Notes: generated from the letters alone by a model not told the origin. 64,000 nt of DNA from Ephydatia muelleri (GCA_013339895.1 JABACO010000013.1:6965787-7029786), one strand, 5' to 3'. Shown: positions 22,301 through 33,779, counted from the first letter of the stretch. Translations and numbers: made by a program.

Positions 22301-25300
22301 CTATAGATCAATTTGGTTTTCTTGCCAGGCGTTCTACTTGTACCCAATTGCTAGCCACACTTAATGAATGGACACTGTTCACTGATATTGGTTCTAAAAT
22401 TGATTCTGTATATATTGACTTTGCTAAAGCTTTTGATTCAATTTCCCATCGAAAACTGCTGTTCAAGGTAGAGTGCTATGGTTTAAGTCCTTCATTGGTG
22501 AGATAGTTATTTTCTTTCTAACTGCTCGTTTTCAGCAAGTCTATATTGGTCAGTCATTATCTTTGCCTCTACCTGTTACTAGTGGTGTTCCACAAGGTTC
22601 AGTGCTTGGTCCTCTTTTGTTCCTCATATATGTCAATGACCTCCCTGATTGTTTGGTACCACCAGTTCAAGCTAAAATATATGCAGATGATACTAAACTC
22701 TATGTTGCTCACTGTTGTGATTCAATTTCACCTTTGTCCCTATCATTGTCGAATTTTGTATATGGTCTCAATTCTGGCAGCTTAATATTGCTTTGTGTAC
22801 ATTACCCTGCCAACAATTCTTATTCCTTGGGTGGTGAATAGAGTTTATGATATTGGTGACCTAGGTGTGCATATAACATCTGACTTTAAGTCCAGCTTAC
22901 GTTGTGCATCTATTGCTGCAAAGGCTTCCCAAAAGTGTTCTCTTCTGCTTAAGGGTCTTACTCTTGATATCTCTACACTATGTCGAGTATACATATCCTA
23001 TATATGTCAGATCAATAATTCTCCAGTGTGGACAAGACATAAGAAGTTTTGAAAGGATTCAGCGCTTTTTCACCAGAGCTATTTTTAAACGGGTAAAGCT
23101 GCCCACTATGAGCTATGCTGATCATCTTCTACTCCTAGGCTTTCATTCATTGGAGTATCGCGGAGTGTTTTTAGATTTCCTTATGTGTTTGAAGATTGTG
23201 AAAAACCTTGTTGATCTTGATGCATCTGATTCTGCCTTTTTCCACATCAACTTGTCACCATATGGTACAAGAGGTAACTCCATTAAATTAAGTCCGGTGT
23301 CTACACCGCACCATAACTACAGATCCAATTTCTTCTCTGTCCTGGATTATTAATATTTGGAATTTCCTTACCAGATACTGTTGTCACCTCATCATCTGAA
23401 CTAGTATCTAAGTCAAGATGCTTCCCGTTTTAGTTCTGGGCAATATAAAAGTGCATTTACATGTGCCATTACTTGCCTTTGTGTATACTATGTGCACATA
23501 AATTATCATTATCATTATCATTATCATTATCATTATCATTATCATTATCATTATCATTATCATTATTGTAGCAGTGGCCAAAGGATATATAGTAACACGT
23601 GTACAGACTGACTAAGAACACAAAAAGAGAGTATTTATACATACAAGTGCGCACACGATGTCACATGCAAATGTTCTGGCAAGTTCGAGCCCATCTGGCG
23701 CATGCGTGCACATGCGCAAAGAGATATTTGCATTACACTGCTCCCTCTCTTTTAGTGTTCCACGTAGGCTCCATAGCGATCCGGAGGGTGTCTGTTTCGT
23801 ACTGGGTACCGTGGTTGAATGTTAATTTCTTGCGGTGGAGGGGGGGCAGCGTCCGTGGCTGGTTCTTCTGCCACTGGCTCGTCATCATAGCTGTCCAGCA
23901 GCTCTACATATTTTCCTGTTGGTTGACGATCAATTTGAGTCTCGGGCGTTGTAGGCGGTCTACTATTTTGTCGATCCTCAGCGGTAGAAGCTACACATGG
24001 TTTCAGCCTGTCGAAGTGAACAATTTGAGTTTTCTTTCGACCCTGAGGCTTTTGATTTTGTAATTGCTTTCGCCCAGGCGTTCAACAACTTTCAGTGGCC
24101 CTTTCCAGGGGTGGTGTAGCTTCCTGGATCGTCCGCGAGGGACTGCTGGTGAATGAAGCCATACCAAATCACCGGGGCTGAACGGTTTCCCGTGGACTCT
24201 CTCATCGTATAGCGCCTTTTGTCTTTTATGTTCAGCTTGGCATTTTTCTCTCACTAGCTTGTATGCTTCTTGCAACCCCTCCTTCAACTTCTGCGCAAAA
24301 CCTGCTGCGGTATCCGGCCCTGTCCGGTTAGTTCCATACATAAGATCGATCGGTAGTTTGACTTGGCGACCAAACATCAGAAAGAACGGGCTAAAACCTG
24401 TAGTGGAATGAATGCTCGAATTATACGCCAGGCAGAGCTTACGAATGTGGTGCTGCCAATCGGCCTGGTGGTTGTCAATTGTTGTGGCTAGCATGTCTAA
24501 CAGAGTTCTATTAAAGCGCTCCACCATCCCGTTGCATTGGGGGTGGTATGGCGTAGTATGCGTTTTTCTGATCTGCAGAAGCACGCATATTTCTTTTACC
24601 AACTCTGACTCGAACTGACGTCCTTGATCACTGTGAAGTTGTTCGGGGGGAGAGAAACGGCAGAACATTTCATCTACAAGTTTTTTGGCTACAGTTGTGG
24701 CTTCTTGATTAGGTATTCCATACACTTCTACCCACCGAGTAAAGCAATCTGAGGCTACCAGAACATACTTGCAGCCATCCTCGGTCTCAGGAAGGGGTCC
24801 CATGATATCAACACACACTATTTGCATCGGATACCCAGCTCGTAATGATTGTAGGGGCGCCTTTCTTTCGGAGCAGCTGTCTTCCTTGTTGTACAACGAA
24901 TGCAGGTTCTGCACCAATCTTTGACTGCTTCGGTACATCCTGGCCAGTAAAAAACGCTCTTTGAGTTTGTTTAGCATTTTTTCTTCACCAAGATGACCAC
25001 CAATGGCGCCTTCATGAAGGGTCCCGAAGGGTATCCACCTGCAACTTGGCGGGTAATACGAGCTGCAAGTAATCACGACACTTATCGATGCATTTTCTCC
25101 AAAGAACTCCGTTTTGGATGTTGAGAGAGCCCCAGTGCTGCATCAAGACGCGACTTTCCCAGCTCCATGACTTGGATACGTCTGCAGACGGTGTCTTGCG
25201 ATCGAGCACTGCGCGGTAGACTGGTCCTATAGCTTCGTCTTGAAGTTGCAATTTACGCATCTCATTGGGAGTACACGTCTGGAACGGCGATAAGACCGCG

Positions 25301-28300
25301 CCAATACCTGTAATCACAGCATTGTCACCCTGACTTGTTTCAACGTTTTGATTCTCTCGACCACAACTGACGGCAAGGAACTCTGGAGAGCGCGTCCTGC
25401 GTTGCAATGGCGAGATCCTTGACGATGCACGACGGTAAAGTTGTACTCCTGAAGTTTTCTCTAGCCAGCGTGCAAGTTGACCTTCAGGCTCTTTGAAGTT
25501 CCGGATCCAGACCAACGATCCGTGGTCTGTTCGAAGGGTGAACTCTCGTCCAAGAAGGTACTGTCGGAATTGCTGTACAAACGATACTACAGCTAATAGT
25601 TCTTTACGAGTGACACAGTACCTCTGTTCCGTCTGCTTAGTGAACGGCTGGCGTAGGCAATGACACGTTCTGACCCTTCGTCGCTGATCTGGGATAGCAC
25701 GGCACCAATCCCTGTGTCGCTCGCATCCGTATCGAGGATATAACGTCGGTTGTAATCTGGTAGGCAAGAATTGGGGAGGAAACCAGGCATTTACGCAATT
25801 CGTCAAAGGCATTCTGACAGTGTATTGTCCAATCGAAGGGAACGTTTTTTTCCGTCAAACGATGCAGTGGTTTCGAGATAGACGCAAAATTTTTGACAAA
25901 CCGCCTATAGTAGTTTGCCAGCCCTAAAAATTGTTGTACCTCCTTCTTACTTAGCGGGGTGGGGCCATTTTGACACAGCGTCCGGTTTTGCTCGGGTCTG
26001 TAGCGATTCCCTCAGCTGATACTATATGCCCCCAAAAATGCAACCCGTTGTTGACACAGACTACACTTCGTTGGCTTCAGTTTGAGCCCTGCCCCCCTCA
26101 ACTGGGCCAAAACCTTGCTAAGGTGGTGCAAATGATCCTTAAATGTACGACCCACAACAATAATATCATCAAAGTAAAACCAAGCAACTCGACCATTTCA
26201 AACCACCCAATACCCTATCCATCAGTCGCTGGAATGTAGCTGGAGCGTTACATAACCGAAGGGCAATTACTTTAAATTGGTACAGACCTTCCGGTGTAGT
26301 AAAAGCTGTTTTCGGCTGATCTTCAGGGGCGACTTCGACTTGCCAGTAGCCGGTAGTAAGGTCCAGTGTGGAGAAAAATTTGGAGCCGGCCAGCGTGTCA
26401 AGTGTATCGTCCACTCGGGGTAGCGGATAGGCATCTTTCCTGGTAACCTCGTTGACCTTCCTATAGTCCACACAAAATCTTGTTGTCCCGTCTTTTTTCT
26501 TGACCAGTACTATCGGGGAGGACCATGGGCTATCAGAGTGTTCAATGGCATTCTTCTCCAACATATCTCGCAACATCTCCTTCAGTTCCTCCCTACGTGC
26601 GTGAGGGATCCGGCGGGGTGGGAGGTGCACTGGTTGGGCATTGCCAGTGTCAATGCGGTGTTGGAGCACTTTTGTATGACCTAGGTTCTTGGTGCTGAGT
26701 GAGAAAACATCTGCAAATTCCAACAACAACGAAAAAAGTTCTTCTTTTTCATCCTATTAACATCATCCCCAACCCTCGATACCATTTCCCATAAGAGGCT
26801 TTGATCTTCCCGTGAAATGTTGAACTTTTCTGCAACAGTTGAGATTTCTATGACTGGGTCCTGTTCCAGCAGCTCCATATGAGCAATCTCCGTCCCTTTC
26901 TTCAATACAACGATTTCTTCTCGAGGGTTGACCACGCGCACAGGGACTGGTTTGGCGTTAGGGCACACCACTGCATGAGCAACCATTACTCCATGTCGAG
27001 CAGAGGTATTGCCAGTCACAACCCATGTACCCTTCGCGACTGGTGTTGCCAGATCAACCATAAGTTCTACCTCACTCGCTGCTGGAATGACAATTTTCTC
27101 TTTGACAATAAGTCCGATGGGATTCTGCTGCAGTGGACAACTCTGCATTTGAAGGGGAACGGAAATGTTTCTGGACGGAAAGGTGAGCCTCTTTGACCAC
27201 AATCAATAATACCATTATGGGCGTTTACAAAGTCCAACCCAAGAATTGCTTCTACCATTATATCATCAGTGACTACGCACATAACCTTTAATGGCATGCC
27301 GTTCAGAAAAATATCTACCTTTTTGCATCCACTAACTGACATGGAGCGCCATTACTCCGACAAGTCGTCTACCAGCCCATTGTTCAAGAACAAGTGTACA
27401 GTCACCTTTCACAATTTGTTCCCAGAACGTCCCTTCGGACAAGCGACACTGCTGCACCCGTGTCTATCACAAAGTCTACACCAACAGCCCCAATAACTCC
27501 CCTTATGCGGTAACTTACTCCACTATTACAGCGAGGGATGGTACGGTCAGCTTATCATCCTGAGCCTTTACAGGTCTTCTTCCCCCATGTGGCAGGCTCG
27601 TACCACTGAGGGACGGAAGTTTCCTGACGCTGTTCTGAGTATCGGCCCCGACTGCAAAATCGTGCGACATGGCCTTTTCTTCCCGCAACTCCCAACAAAC
27701 GATTGTCCTACGCTTCCCATCGTCATTCTCCCTGGTAGGCTTACTTGCCCCACGTGTTCCTAACCGCTCTTTTTCTCCTATGAGCACCTCCACTCGCTGC
27801 AGTCTCTCGCACAGTGATTTCATGGTGGCTGTTAACGAGTCGCGCCCGTCTTGCGAAGTGACCGCTGAGACTGGTTCCGCTGGTACGGTATGGTGCGTCT
27901 CTGGCTCTTGTTCCTGTGAGGACACAGCGTTAACACGTGACGGTTTACCTGTGCTTCGCAAGTATGACTCCAGTTCAATTACAGCCGCAGCCGCTTCTTC
28001 GACGTTTCGCGGGTCGTTTCTGTTTAACGCTGAAGGCGACTTGGGAGTTTTCAATTTGCTCTAGAAACTGGTTCAGCGCCAGTCGCTCGCGCGCGGTTCT
28101 CTGCTAGTTCGGGATACGCTTTATCTGCAAGCACTCGCACCGCGTCACCAAAAGCAGCCCAGTCCTCGTCCCTACGCTTTGTTCTTGCGTTCAGCTCCAC
28201 CATGTACAGCTGTCTTTGCTGTCGGGATTGAAACGACGCTGTAATGCTTCTACGCACGTACCATAGTCCGCTTTAACGTCGTCTGGCAGCCTTCTGAAAG

Positions 28301-31300
28301 CCGTTTGAGCTTTCCCCCGTTAGGCGCACCCGGAGCCATTTCAGCCTGTCTTCTCCACTGACCCATTTGTTAACGGCGGCTACACTTTCGAAATGGTCCA
28401 TCCATTCCAACCAACCAGTGGTCTCGCCGTCAAAGGGTTCCGGCAACAGTAGCGGTTTCGCCATTCCGCTAAGCCGACTACGCCAATGTAGCAGTGGCCA
28501 AAGGATATATAGTAACACGTGTACAGACTGACTAAGAACACAAAAAGAGAGTATTTATACATACAAGTGCGCACACGATGTCACATGCAAATGTTCTGGC
28601 AAGTTCGAGCCCATCTGGCGCATGCGTGCACATGCGCAAAGAGATATTTGCATTACATTATCATTATCATTATCATTATCATTATCATTATCATTATCAT
28701 TATCATTATCATTATCATTATGTTCTTTGCACTCAGATTAGCGTATACTTCAGAACATACCGTAATGCCAACGAAGGAAGCATTCATCAGATGTTGATAC
28801 ATTCTCTCCAAAATGACATCATTGGCATAAGTGAAGTTTTCCATGTAGAAAGTGGAGTTGGGTGGAAGATGGGAGGCAGCAGCTGCCAGCCTGTTGAAGG
28901 CTGGATCAGATCTGAGGTCTGGGGAAGAGTCACATAATATGAATTCCTAGGGGTGAGGTATGGCCTCCAACCTTGAATGGTTCTGTTCAGAGCTATGGCA
29001 TATGACCACACAGCATCGAAACATGTTTCCCCGTCATACACATCAGACAGGTTCAGCCTGCTCACACCTTCAAGGTACAGCTTTCTGTACTGGTTGAAGC
29101 TCTGTCAATTGAAGTATCATTGATGAGGGAGGTGTGTGTGGAGGGAAGGTTGTGTCTGTATGGAGGGTGTGACATTTATCATGCACTATGCTCTATGACA
29201 CACATACAGTAAATATGAATAACCTCTGTTGCTAAATTCTTGAGGAAGTTTATTATATATGTCAGCATGTTTCAGTTTCAACCGTCAATGTGTTTTTTGA
29301 TACTTAAGAAATGCATATACTCAAGTTACCAATCGTGAGCTGGTCGTCATATTTGTGTCCTTGATTAGAGGGTCTAGGGTCATAGCCAATGATCTGTTCA
29401 GAGCTATCTCCATTTGATGACTTGTACAGTTCACAGTACTGCTGTCCCACCATCCATCAGTGTAACCATCCGAGTGTGATGAAGACATACAGTGGGTACA
29501 CCTTGTTCTGATGGTATGCCTTATATTTAGAAAAAAGGACCAGATGTGGCATTACAATAGTTTCCATACAGTGGATACTGCTTGAAAAGTGGTAACAGTA
29601 ATGGATCTAATCTCACAGGTTAACAGAAATGACTCTCATCCCCAGGCCTCCTCACCTCACACAGAACTGGTATGATGTCATCCACATACATGGCGAGGTA
29701 GATTATCCTCGATTCTGTGTTCTGTACAGAAAATGGATGACATGTAATAGTATTCATACTAGCATGCAACCTAATACTGCAGAAAATAGAAAGCAAGTCA
29801 TTTGATTGCCATAACTAGACCAACACATCACTAACTGCGAAGTATAGACAAGAGACCTGCACTGAGAAAGTCTGTGGTCTGGGGAGGAGATCACAGAGTG
29901 AACTGACTCTCAACCTCACCCCTCCCCACATCAACAGGCCTAGTGAAGCACTAGCAGAGAACACAATTCCAATAACTGGAAGCGCTGATAGGCTGTTTAT
30001 TGTTGAATGGCTAAGCACGTTTATGCTTCAATGGCTTTGAGTGGCTGCCAAGTAGTAGTGGGGTGGCAGCGTTTAGTATTTTGTTGCACTATAACGTTTG
30101 TTCTGACCGGTACTGCATTATGGCTTCTGAGCTAATAATCATGCTTATGTGTTTATGGGTAATCCAGGACACTTTCACTTTCCCTATTTAACTCCCTCCC
30201 CCTTTAAAAACCTTGGTTGTTTCACAGGTTTCCTTTCTGACTAGCTCAACATTCAAAAAACACACACACATGTGCACACACATGCACATACACACATGCA
30301 CACACATGCACACACACACACACACGCACACACAGAGGCATGGATGCTTACAAATGCTTGTCCATTACTGAGGATAGCATCCAGGGTGTTGGTGGCTCTG
30401 GGGTCACTGGAGTATGAGACTGAGGTGATGTTATGGTGGGGACTAAGTTGCTCCAATGATTCCAGGAGGTTCAGAGTCTGTGTGAGGTACAGACCATAGC
30501 AAATTCATAACTATACCTCACACGTGTCCTCAGTGAAATTTTGGACGTCAGCATCTCCCAAGATAATTAGGCATCTCTTTGAAGAATTTTTTTTACTTAG
30601 CAAATATACCAAGTATTTGGCATAATTGCATTGGGGAATAAGATTGCTTGACCAATCATTTAAAATAATACCCTTACCAATTTTCCATTATGGACTGTAT
30701 GTGAATGTCATCATTTAGCACAAATGTCACATCACACTCCACCTCCTTGACCCTCCCACACCACATTTCGTAGCTCCTCCCTTGTTCACCACCTTTGGCT
30801 CCTCCCACACACTAGCTCCAAATGCTTGAATACATACAGAGATAGATCACAGACCTGCACGAATAGGTGAAACTCCAGATTAATAGCATGAAGCTTTGTC
30901 CAAGTGAAGGTGTCAGAATTTGTATGAAGGCTTGAGAGAAGAGGATGTCATTGGGAAGAATTTGGAAGTACCGCTTGAATTTTGTTCTGTCCTCTCCTTC
31001 AGGTGTAGTCGAGTCACATGACAACTGGTTAGATTGAAATATCATGTTATTTAGTGAAGTTAAAGGGCAGTAGATGAGTATCTCTTACACCATGCAAGGG
31101 ATGGGCTTGAAAGTCTATGTTAATTTAAAGGCTCAGGGTTCAGTGGCTTTAACCGATTAATGCTGGAGATATGCTCTTATTAAACAATTCTTCTAAAGAT
31201 TTGAAGTGCTTTATGTTCGTGGCTTCAGTTTATATTATTGAAGCTTCTTTGTGTTCCCCCTTTTGTGTCCTTTTACTTTAGTCAAACAAAATATATTTCG

Positions 31301-32059
31301 CCATTAATCAGTTAAAAGGTGGAGCATGATGAAGGGGGTGGAGGCATGATGAAGGGGGTGGAGCAGGATGAAGGGGGGTGGGGCAGGATGAAGGGGGTGG
31401 AGCAGGATGAAGGGGTGGAGCAGGATGAAGGGGGTGGAGCATGATGAAGGGGGTGGAGCATGATGAAGGGGGTGGAGCAGGATGAAGGGGGTGGAGCATG
31501 ATGAAGGGGGTGGAGCATAATGATCGGGGTTGAACATGATGAAGGGGGTGGAGCATGATGAAGGGGTGGAGCATGTTGAAGGGGGTGGAGCATGATGAAG
31601 GGGGGTGGAGCATGATGAAGAGGGTGGAGCATGATGAAGGGGGTGGAGCATGATGAAGGGGGTGGCGCATGATGAAGGTGGTGGAGCATGATGAAGAGGG
31701 TGGAGCATGATGAAGGGGGTGGAGCATGACAGGGTCTAGTCTCCTGACTAGGTCAGTATTGAGTGATGAATTGTCACCACAATGCTTGAGATGATCCTTC
31801 GCCTTTGCATTCCTATTCAAGGGTTTTGATTGGTTAGTTGTATGATGCTCTACAAGATGACACACAAGAAGACTACTTAATAATCAAAAGTGAAATGTAA
31901 CGTAATCATCATTTAGCTTTAAAAGCGTTAGCGTTTGAGCTTCTGGGGCTCCATCCCATACCCCGATGAGGTAGTGTAGAGCGCTCGCCCATACTAGAGA
32001 TAGTAAATGAGATATCATATCCCTAGCTGCGCGGGAGAGGGAGCCTTCGCACAAACACG

Positions 32060-32110
<51 letters not shown>

Positions 32111-32864
32111 ATACACACAAACATACTCACACAAACACACACCCCATCCCCTCATAGCGTATTCATACCAGACCCCTCCTCCTTGCTTCTCCGCCTCGAT
32201 GTCTCATCTTCATACCTATATGTCAGAGTGGGACCTAGTATCCCTATGATGGCTCAATTTTCCGAAACCAACCAACTCTCCCCTGCGACGACGACCCTAT
32301 TTCACCTGAGTTAGGTTGAAGAAGTAGCTGATTCAGCCGTTTTGATTGTGGAATCATCGCAGCCCCCTCCGATGAAGCCGACCTTTGAAGGTCTACTCCA
32401 CGCAATGTCTTCAAAGAAATGCGTCAGCGTCACAGTCTGGTCGCACTGGAATTACGTACGTGTTAATTGTAACAATTAAGTATTCATTTTCACTCGCGCA
32501 CGGCGATCACACCCTGCTGTTGTGAGACAAGAGACAAATGCGTTACGCTCACCTGGGAGTTGGTCAACTATACTGCAATCTGTACCCGGGCAGAAAATCT
32601 CCTGCGTTGATAGTGTCCACGGCTATTTGGACTCCCGGGATGGCATCTTTGGTGACGTAGTCTCCCGAAAAGCTTAGCATCAGACCCAGCGTGAGGGGAG
32701 TTCGGGTGTCTCCCGGGGCAACGGTGCTAGGGTACATGTGATCCTGCCCTTCCAGATCGCTGCTAGTCGACTGGAAGGCTACCACAAGACGCTTCGTTGA
32801 GAATGGTGAGGAAGCAGAGTGTAGCGTAGACGACACACGCGGGATGGACCACATTAGGCTCCAT
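18993..32864 (-). CDS. GABA-B-type metabotropic receptor (class C GPCR), multi-exon gene
   Basis: Sixteen minus-strand exons were traced by protein similarity and GT..AG borders. In order: 32864-32553, 31024-30855, about 30745-30678, 30477-30352, 29721-29656, 29519-29330, 29102-28761, 21508-21429, about 21382-21270, 21203-21059, 20788-20662, 20110-20000, 19935-19783, 19713-19387, 19329-19195, 19115-18993. They encode a signal-peptide region, a Venus-flytrap ligand-binding domain, seven membrane segments and a coiled-coil tail, the layout of GABA-B receptors, which signal through G proteins at the plasma membrane. The exon for the middle of the first ligand-binding lobe, between 32553 and 31024, was not found. 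Small frame breaks occur in exons 1, 2, 6, 7 and 8. The intron at 28760-21509 carries large insertions. Ligand unknown; the GABA-B family call is firm, agonist identity is not. Confidence 0.85.
19387..21508 (-). CDS. receptor exons 8-14: end of ligand-binding domain and seven membrane segments
   Basis: Exon 8 gives [20 protein letters not shown], exon 9 [19 protein letters not shown]. Exon 10 gives [20 protein letters not shown] (TM1). Exon 11 gives [20 protein letters not shown] (TM2), exon 12 [20 protein letters not shown] (TM3), exon 13 [20 protein letters not shown] (TM4) and exon 14 TM5-TM7, with [20 protein letters not shown] and [20 protein letters not shown]. The TM3 GKMYR/FNNPK loop and the CxS..W..YKGL motif before TM5 are characteristic of GABA-B receptors. 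The junction between exons 8 and 9 is off by one base in the given sequence. Confidence 0.88.
21882..21926 (+). repeat. interstitial telomeric repeat (TTAGGG)n
   Basis: About seven TTAGGG units with one unit short by one base. They lie in the receptor intron just 5' of the truncated LINE. An imperfect 17-bp direct repeat flanks the block (tgatagcgttattacga / tgattgtgttattatga, 14 of 17 identical). Confidence 0.95.
21960..23500 (+). pseudogene. 5'-truncated non-LTR retrotransposon (LINE) reverse transcriptase
   Basis: Plus-strand frames carry reverse-transcriptase blocks of Jockey/CR1/L2-type LINEs. These are [12 protein letters not shown] and [20 protein letters not shown], then [15 protein letters not shown] and [16 protein letters not shown] (motif A). 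After those come [20 protein letters not shown] (motif B), [11 protein letters not shown] (motif C), and a C-terminal [10 protein letters not shown]...[13 protein letters not shown] segment. At least four frameshifts; the endonuclease domain is absent. The element ends in an (ATTATC)n tail at 23503. It lies antisense to the receptor inside its intron. Confidence 0.85.
23503..23566 (+). repeat. (ATTATC)n microsatellite, left half
   Basis: About ten ATTATC/CATTAT units forming the LINE 3' tail. The gypsy element interrupts it and it resumes at 28658. Confidence 0.95.
23567..23737 (-). repeat. gypsy LTR (3' LTR in element orientation)
   Basis: 171 bp, starting TGTAGCAGTGGCC and ending TTGCATTACA on the plus strand, base-for-base the same as 28487-28657. 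Confidence 0.95.
23830..27490 (-). pseudogene. gypsy pol: protease, RT, RNase H, integrase; frames broken
   Basis: Protease: a DTGA active-site motif near 27450 and [16 protein letters not shown] at about 27250-27200. [42 protein letters not shown] (motif A) and a YFDDIIV box at about 26165. RNase [17 protein letters not shown] (about 25735), [13 protein letters not shown] and LRTDHGSL. Integrase: [12 protein letters not shown] (D1), [11 protein letters not shown] (D2) and [14 protein letters not shown] (E) between 25076 and 24003. The integrase HHCC finger cysteines are readable only in a neighbouring frame near 24900. At least six frame changes occur. No chromodomain was recognised after the integrase. 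Confidence 0.85.
27515..28464 (-). pseudogene. gypsy gag with CCHC zinc knuckle, frames broken
   Basis: Starts [20 protein letters not shown] at 28464 and continues in shifted frames through an [20 protein letters not shown]-like capsid segment (28257-28051). A nucleocapsid region near 27690-27720 has Cys, Cys, His and Cys positioned for a CCHC knuckle only if two single-base indels are allowed for. It packages element RNA in virus-like particles. Context directly after the LTR supports the call. Confidence 0.7.
28487..28657 (-). repeat. gypsy LTR (5' LTR in element orientation)
   Basis: Identical partner of 23567-23737. The gag ATG lies only 22 bases downstream of its inner edge. Confidence 0.95.
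28658..28722 (+). repeat. (ATTATC)n microsatellite, right half
   Basis: Continuation of the LINE tail after the gypsy insertion. The receptor exon 7 donor lies about 40 bp further on. Confidence 0.95.
28761..31024 (-). CDS. receptor exons 2-7: ligand-binding domain
   Basis: Segments in order: [20 protein letters not shown] (31024-30855), [20 protein letters not shown] (30745-30678), [20 protein letters not shown] (30477-30352), [19 protein letters not shown] (29721-29656), [14 protein letters not shown] (29519-29330) and [20 protein letters not shown] with [20 protein letters not shown] (29102-28761). The [16 protein letters not shown] and GW motifs and the final [12 protein letters not shown] helix match the order of the GABA-B Venus-flytrap domain. 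Most borders are canonical GT..AG. Single-base frame breaks are seen in the third and last of the larger blocks. Introns contain (CA)n near 30.3 kb. Confidence 0.75.
30258..30335. repeat. (CA)n microsatellite in receptor intron
   Basis: CA run with ACACATGCAC interruptions, directly 3' of the exon ending at 30352 on the minus strand. Confidence 0.95.
31318..31728. repeat. 19-bp minisatellite in receptor intron
   Basis: About 21 copies of atgatgaagggggtggagc with small length changes. No minus-strand frame of the unit contains a stop, so all three frames stay open over 125-185 codons; these are not genes. It lies between receptor exon 1 and the SCDSTTPE exon, where an expected exon is missing. 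Confidence 0.95.
32057..32140. repeat. (CA)n microsatellite in receptor intron 1
   Basis: A pure CA run of about 46 bp followed by an imperfect ACACAAACA stretch. Confidence 0.95.
32553..32864 (-). CDS. receptor exon 1: start codon, signal-peptide region, start of ligand-binding domain
   Basis: ATG at 32864 gives a short N-terminus rich in hydrophobic residues, a likely signal peptide. It is followed by [19 protein letters not shown] and then [20 protein letters not shown] and [19 protein letters not shown], the first beta-strand and helix of the periplasmic-binding-like domain. It ends CCCAG|GTGAGC. The start is supported by the second copy at 50452, which shares this ATG and the sequence just upstream. 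One extra base near 32790 splits the signal-peptide frame from the mature frame; the partner copy lacks it, so it may be a sequence error. Confidence 0.8.
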
Positions 32865-32929
32865 TTTCGCTTTTGTGCAAGCAATGAATTGTATTATGTT
32901 GTGATTGGACTGGTTTACTACAGTATACA

Positions 32930-33660
32930 TAGCCTGCAATTTGTAATGACTATGTATAGTACGAACTAATTACTAATAGAGTACCGATACCGGTTCCCGA
33001 ATATTTCTTCGCTATACATGTAGTACCGGCAATCGATTAGAGACGTAGTCGCAAAGAACGAATTAATAATTGTGTTCGATTAATTTTGGTCTACAAACGC
33101 GACAATCGGAAGGCACAATAGTATGAACGTTTCCTTTAGTGTGTGGGGACATATTCTCCTTCTTTTGATGAATTGGACTTGAAATTGAAAAGGGTATACC
33201 AGCTTTACGCAGTTTTGGAAGCAGGATGCCCAGACTATTGAAGCAGCAAAGAAGAGTGTTGAAAAGAGTTGAAGTATTACATAACAAAGTACTGTTGTAT
33301 ACATGATGGGCAGACATTCATACCGAAAGGAAAGGGACACGCTATGCATCGTATGTGCAATGTGTACATAGGCCAGGCAGTATAGGTTGATCGATCTCGC
33401 TGTTGATTGTTTGATGTAGCACCTTCAAGCAAGACTGCCCTGCTCATACTTCTTTGCGAGTTAATTAATATGGAGCAACTCTTATCTAAGCAGTTAACAC
33501 TTTGCAGTCAACAACATATTGATCAGTTGTTTCCCTGGCCATATAGTGTAAGTTGTTTGCTAACTAATTTTTCCTGCTACGCACAACACTTTATTTTGCA
33601 CAACGTGTGTACCGTAATAATTGGCTTGTCCACAGAAGAGTGATAATCCAAGATTTGCTT
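32930..33660. other. receptor upstream region; no confirmed gene
   Basis: Contains a diverged relative of the 5.9-6.0 kb block (agtcaacaacatattgatcag and the cacagtaattggctt-like stretch) at about 33508-33635. No TATA box or start element can be assigned with confidence. Confidence 0.4.
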
Positions 33661-33667
33661 GTGAATG

Positions 33668-33671
33668 TGTG

Positions 33672-33712
<41 letters not shown>

Positions 33713-33732
33713 TGTGGTGTGTGTGTGTGTTA
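33668..33732. repeat. (TG)n microsatellite
   Basis: TG run with two GGTG interruptions. Confidence 0.95.
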
Positions 33733-33779
33733 TTGTTCGGTCACTATTCCAATGTCCATTTCCTGACTTAATTCTCTAG

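Larger units (their letters stand above)
23567..28657 (-). mobile_element. complete Ty3/gypsy LTR retrotransposon, 5.09 kb
   Basis: Bounded by identical 171-bp LTRs (TG..CA) and inserted in the (ATTATC)n tail of the LINE; TTAT flanks both sides and may be a 4-bp target duplication. Internal order on the minus strand: primer-binding-site-like TGGCGTAGTCGGC one base inside the right LTR, gag (start 28464), protease, RT, RNase H, integrase, and a purine-rich tract AAAAGAGAGGGAGCAG directly before the left LTR. The gag-PR-RT-RH-IN order is Ty3/gypsy. No envelope-like frame. Reading frames are broken at many points by single-base shifts although the LTRs are identical. Confidence 0.95.

Noticed and set aside
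23567-28657. Endogenous retrovirus with envelope gene
   Set aside because: No frame between the integrase and the LTR shows an envelope; the internal order is that of a plain Ty3/gypsy retrotransposon.
31304-31865. His/Pro/Ser-rich protein of 125-185 residues
   Set aside because: Open frames arise only because the 19-bp repeat lacks stops in every minus-strand frame.
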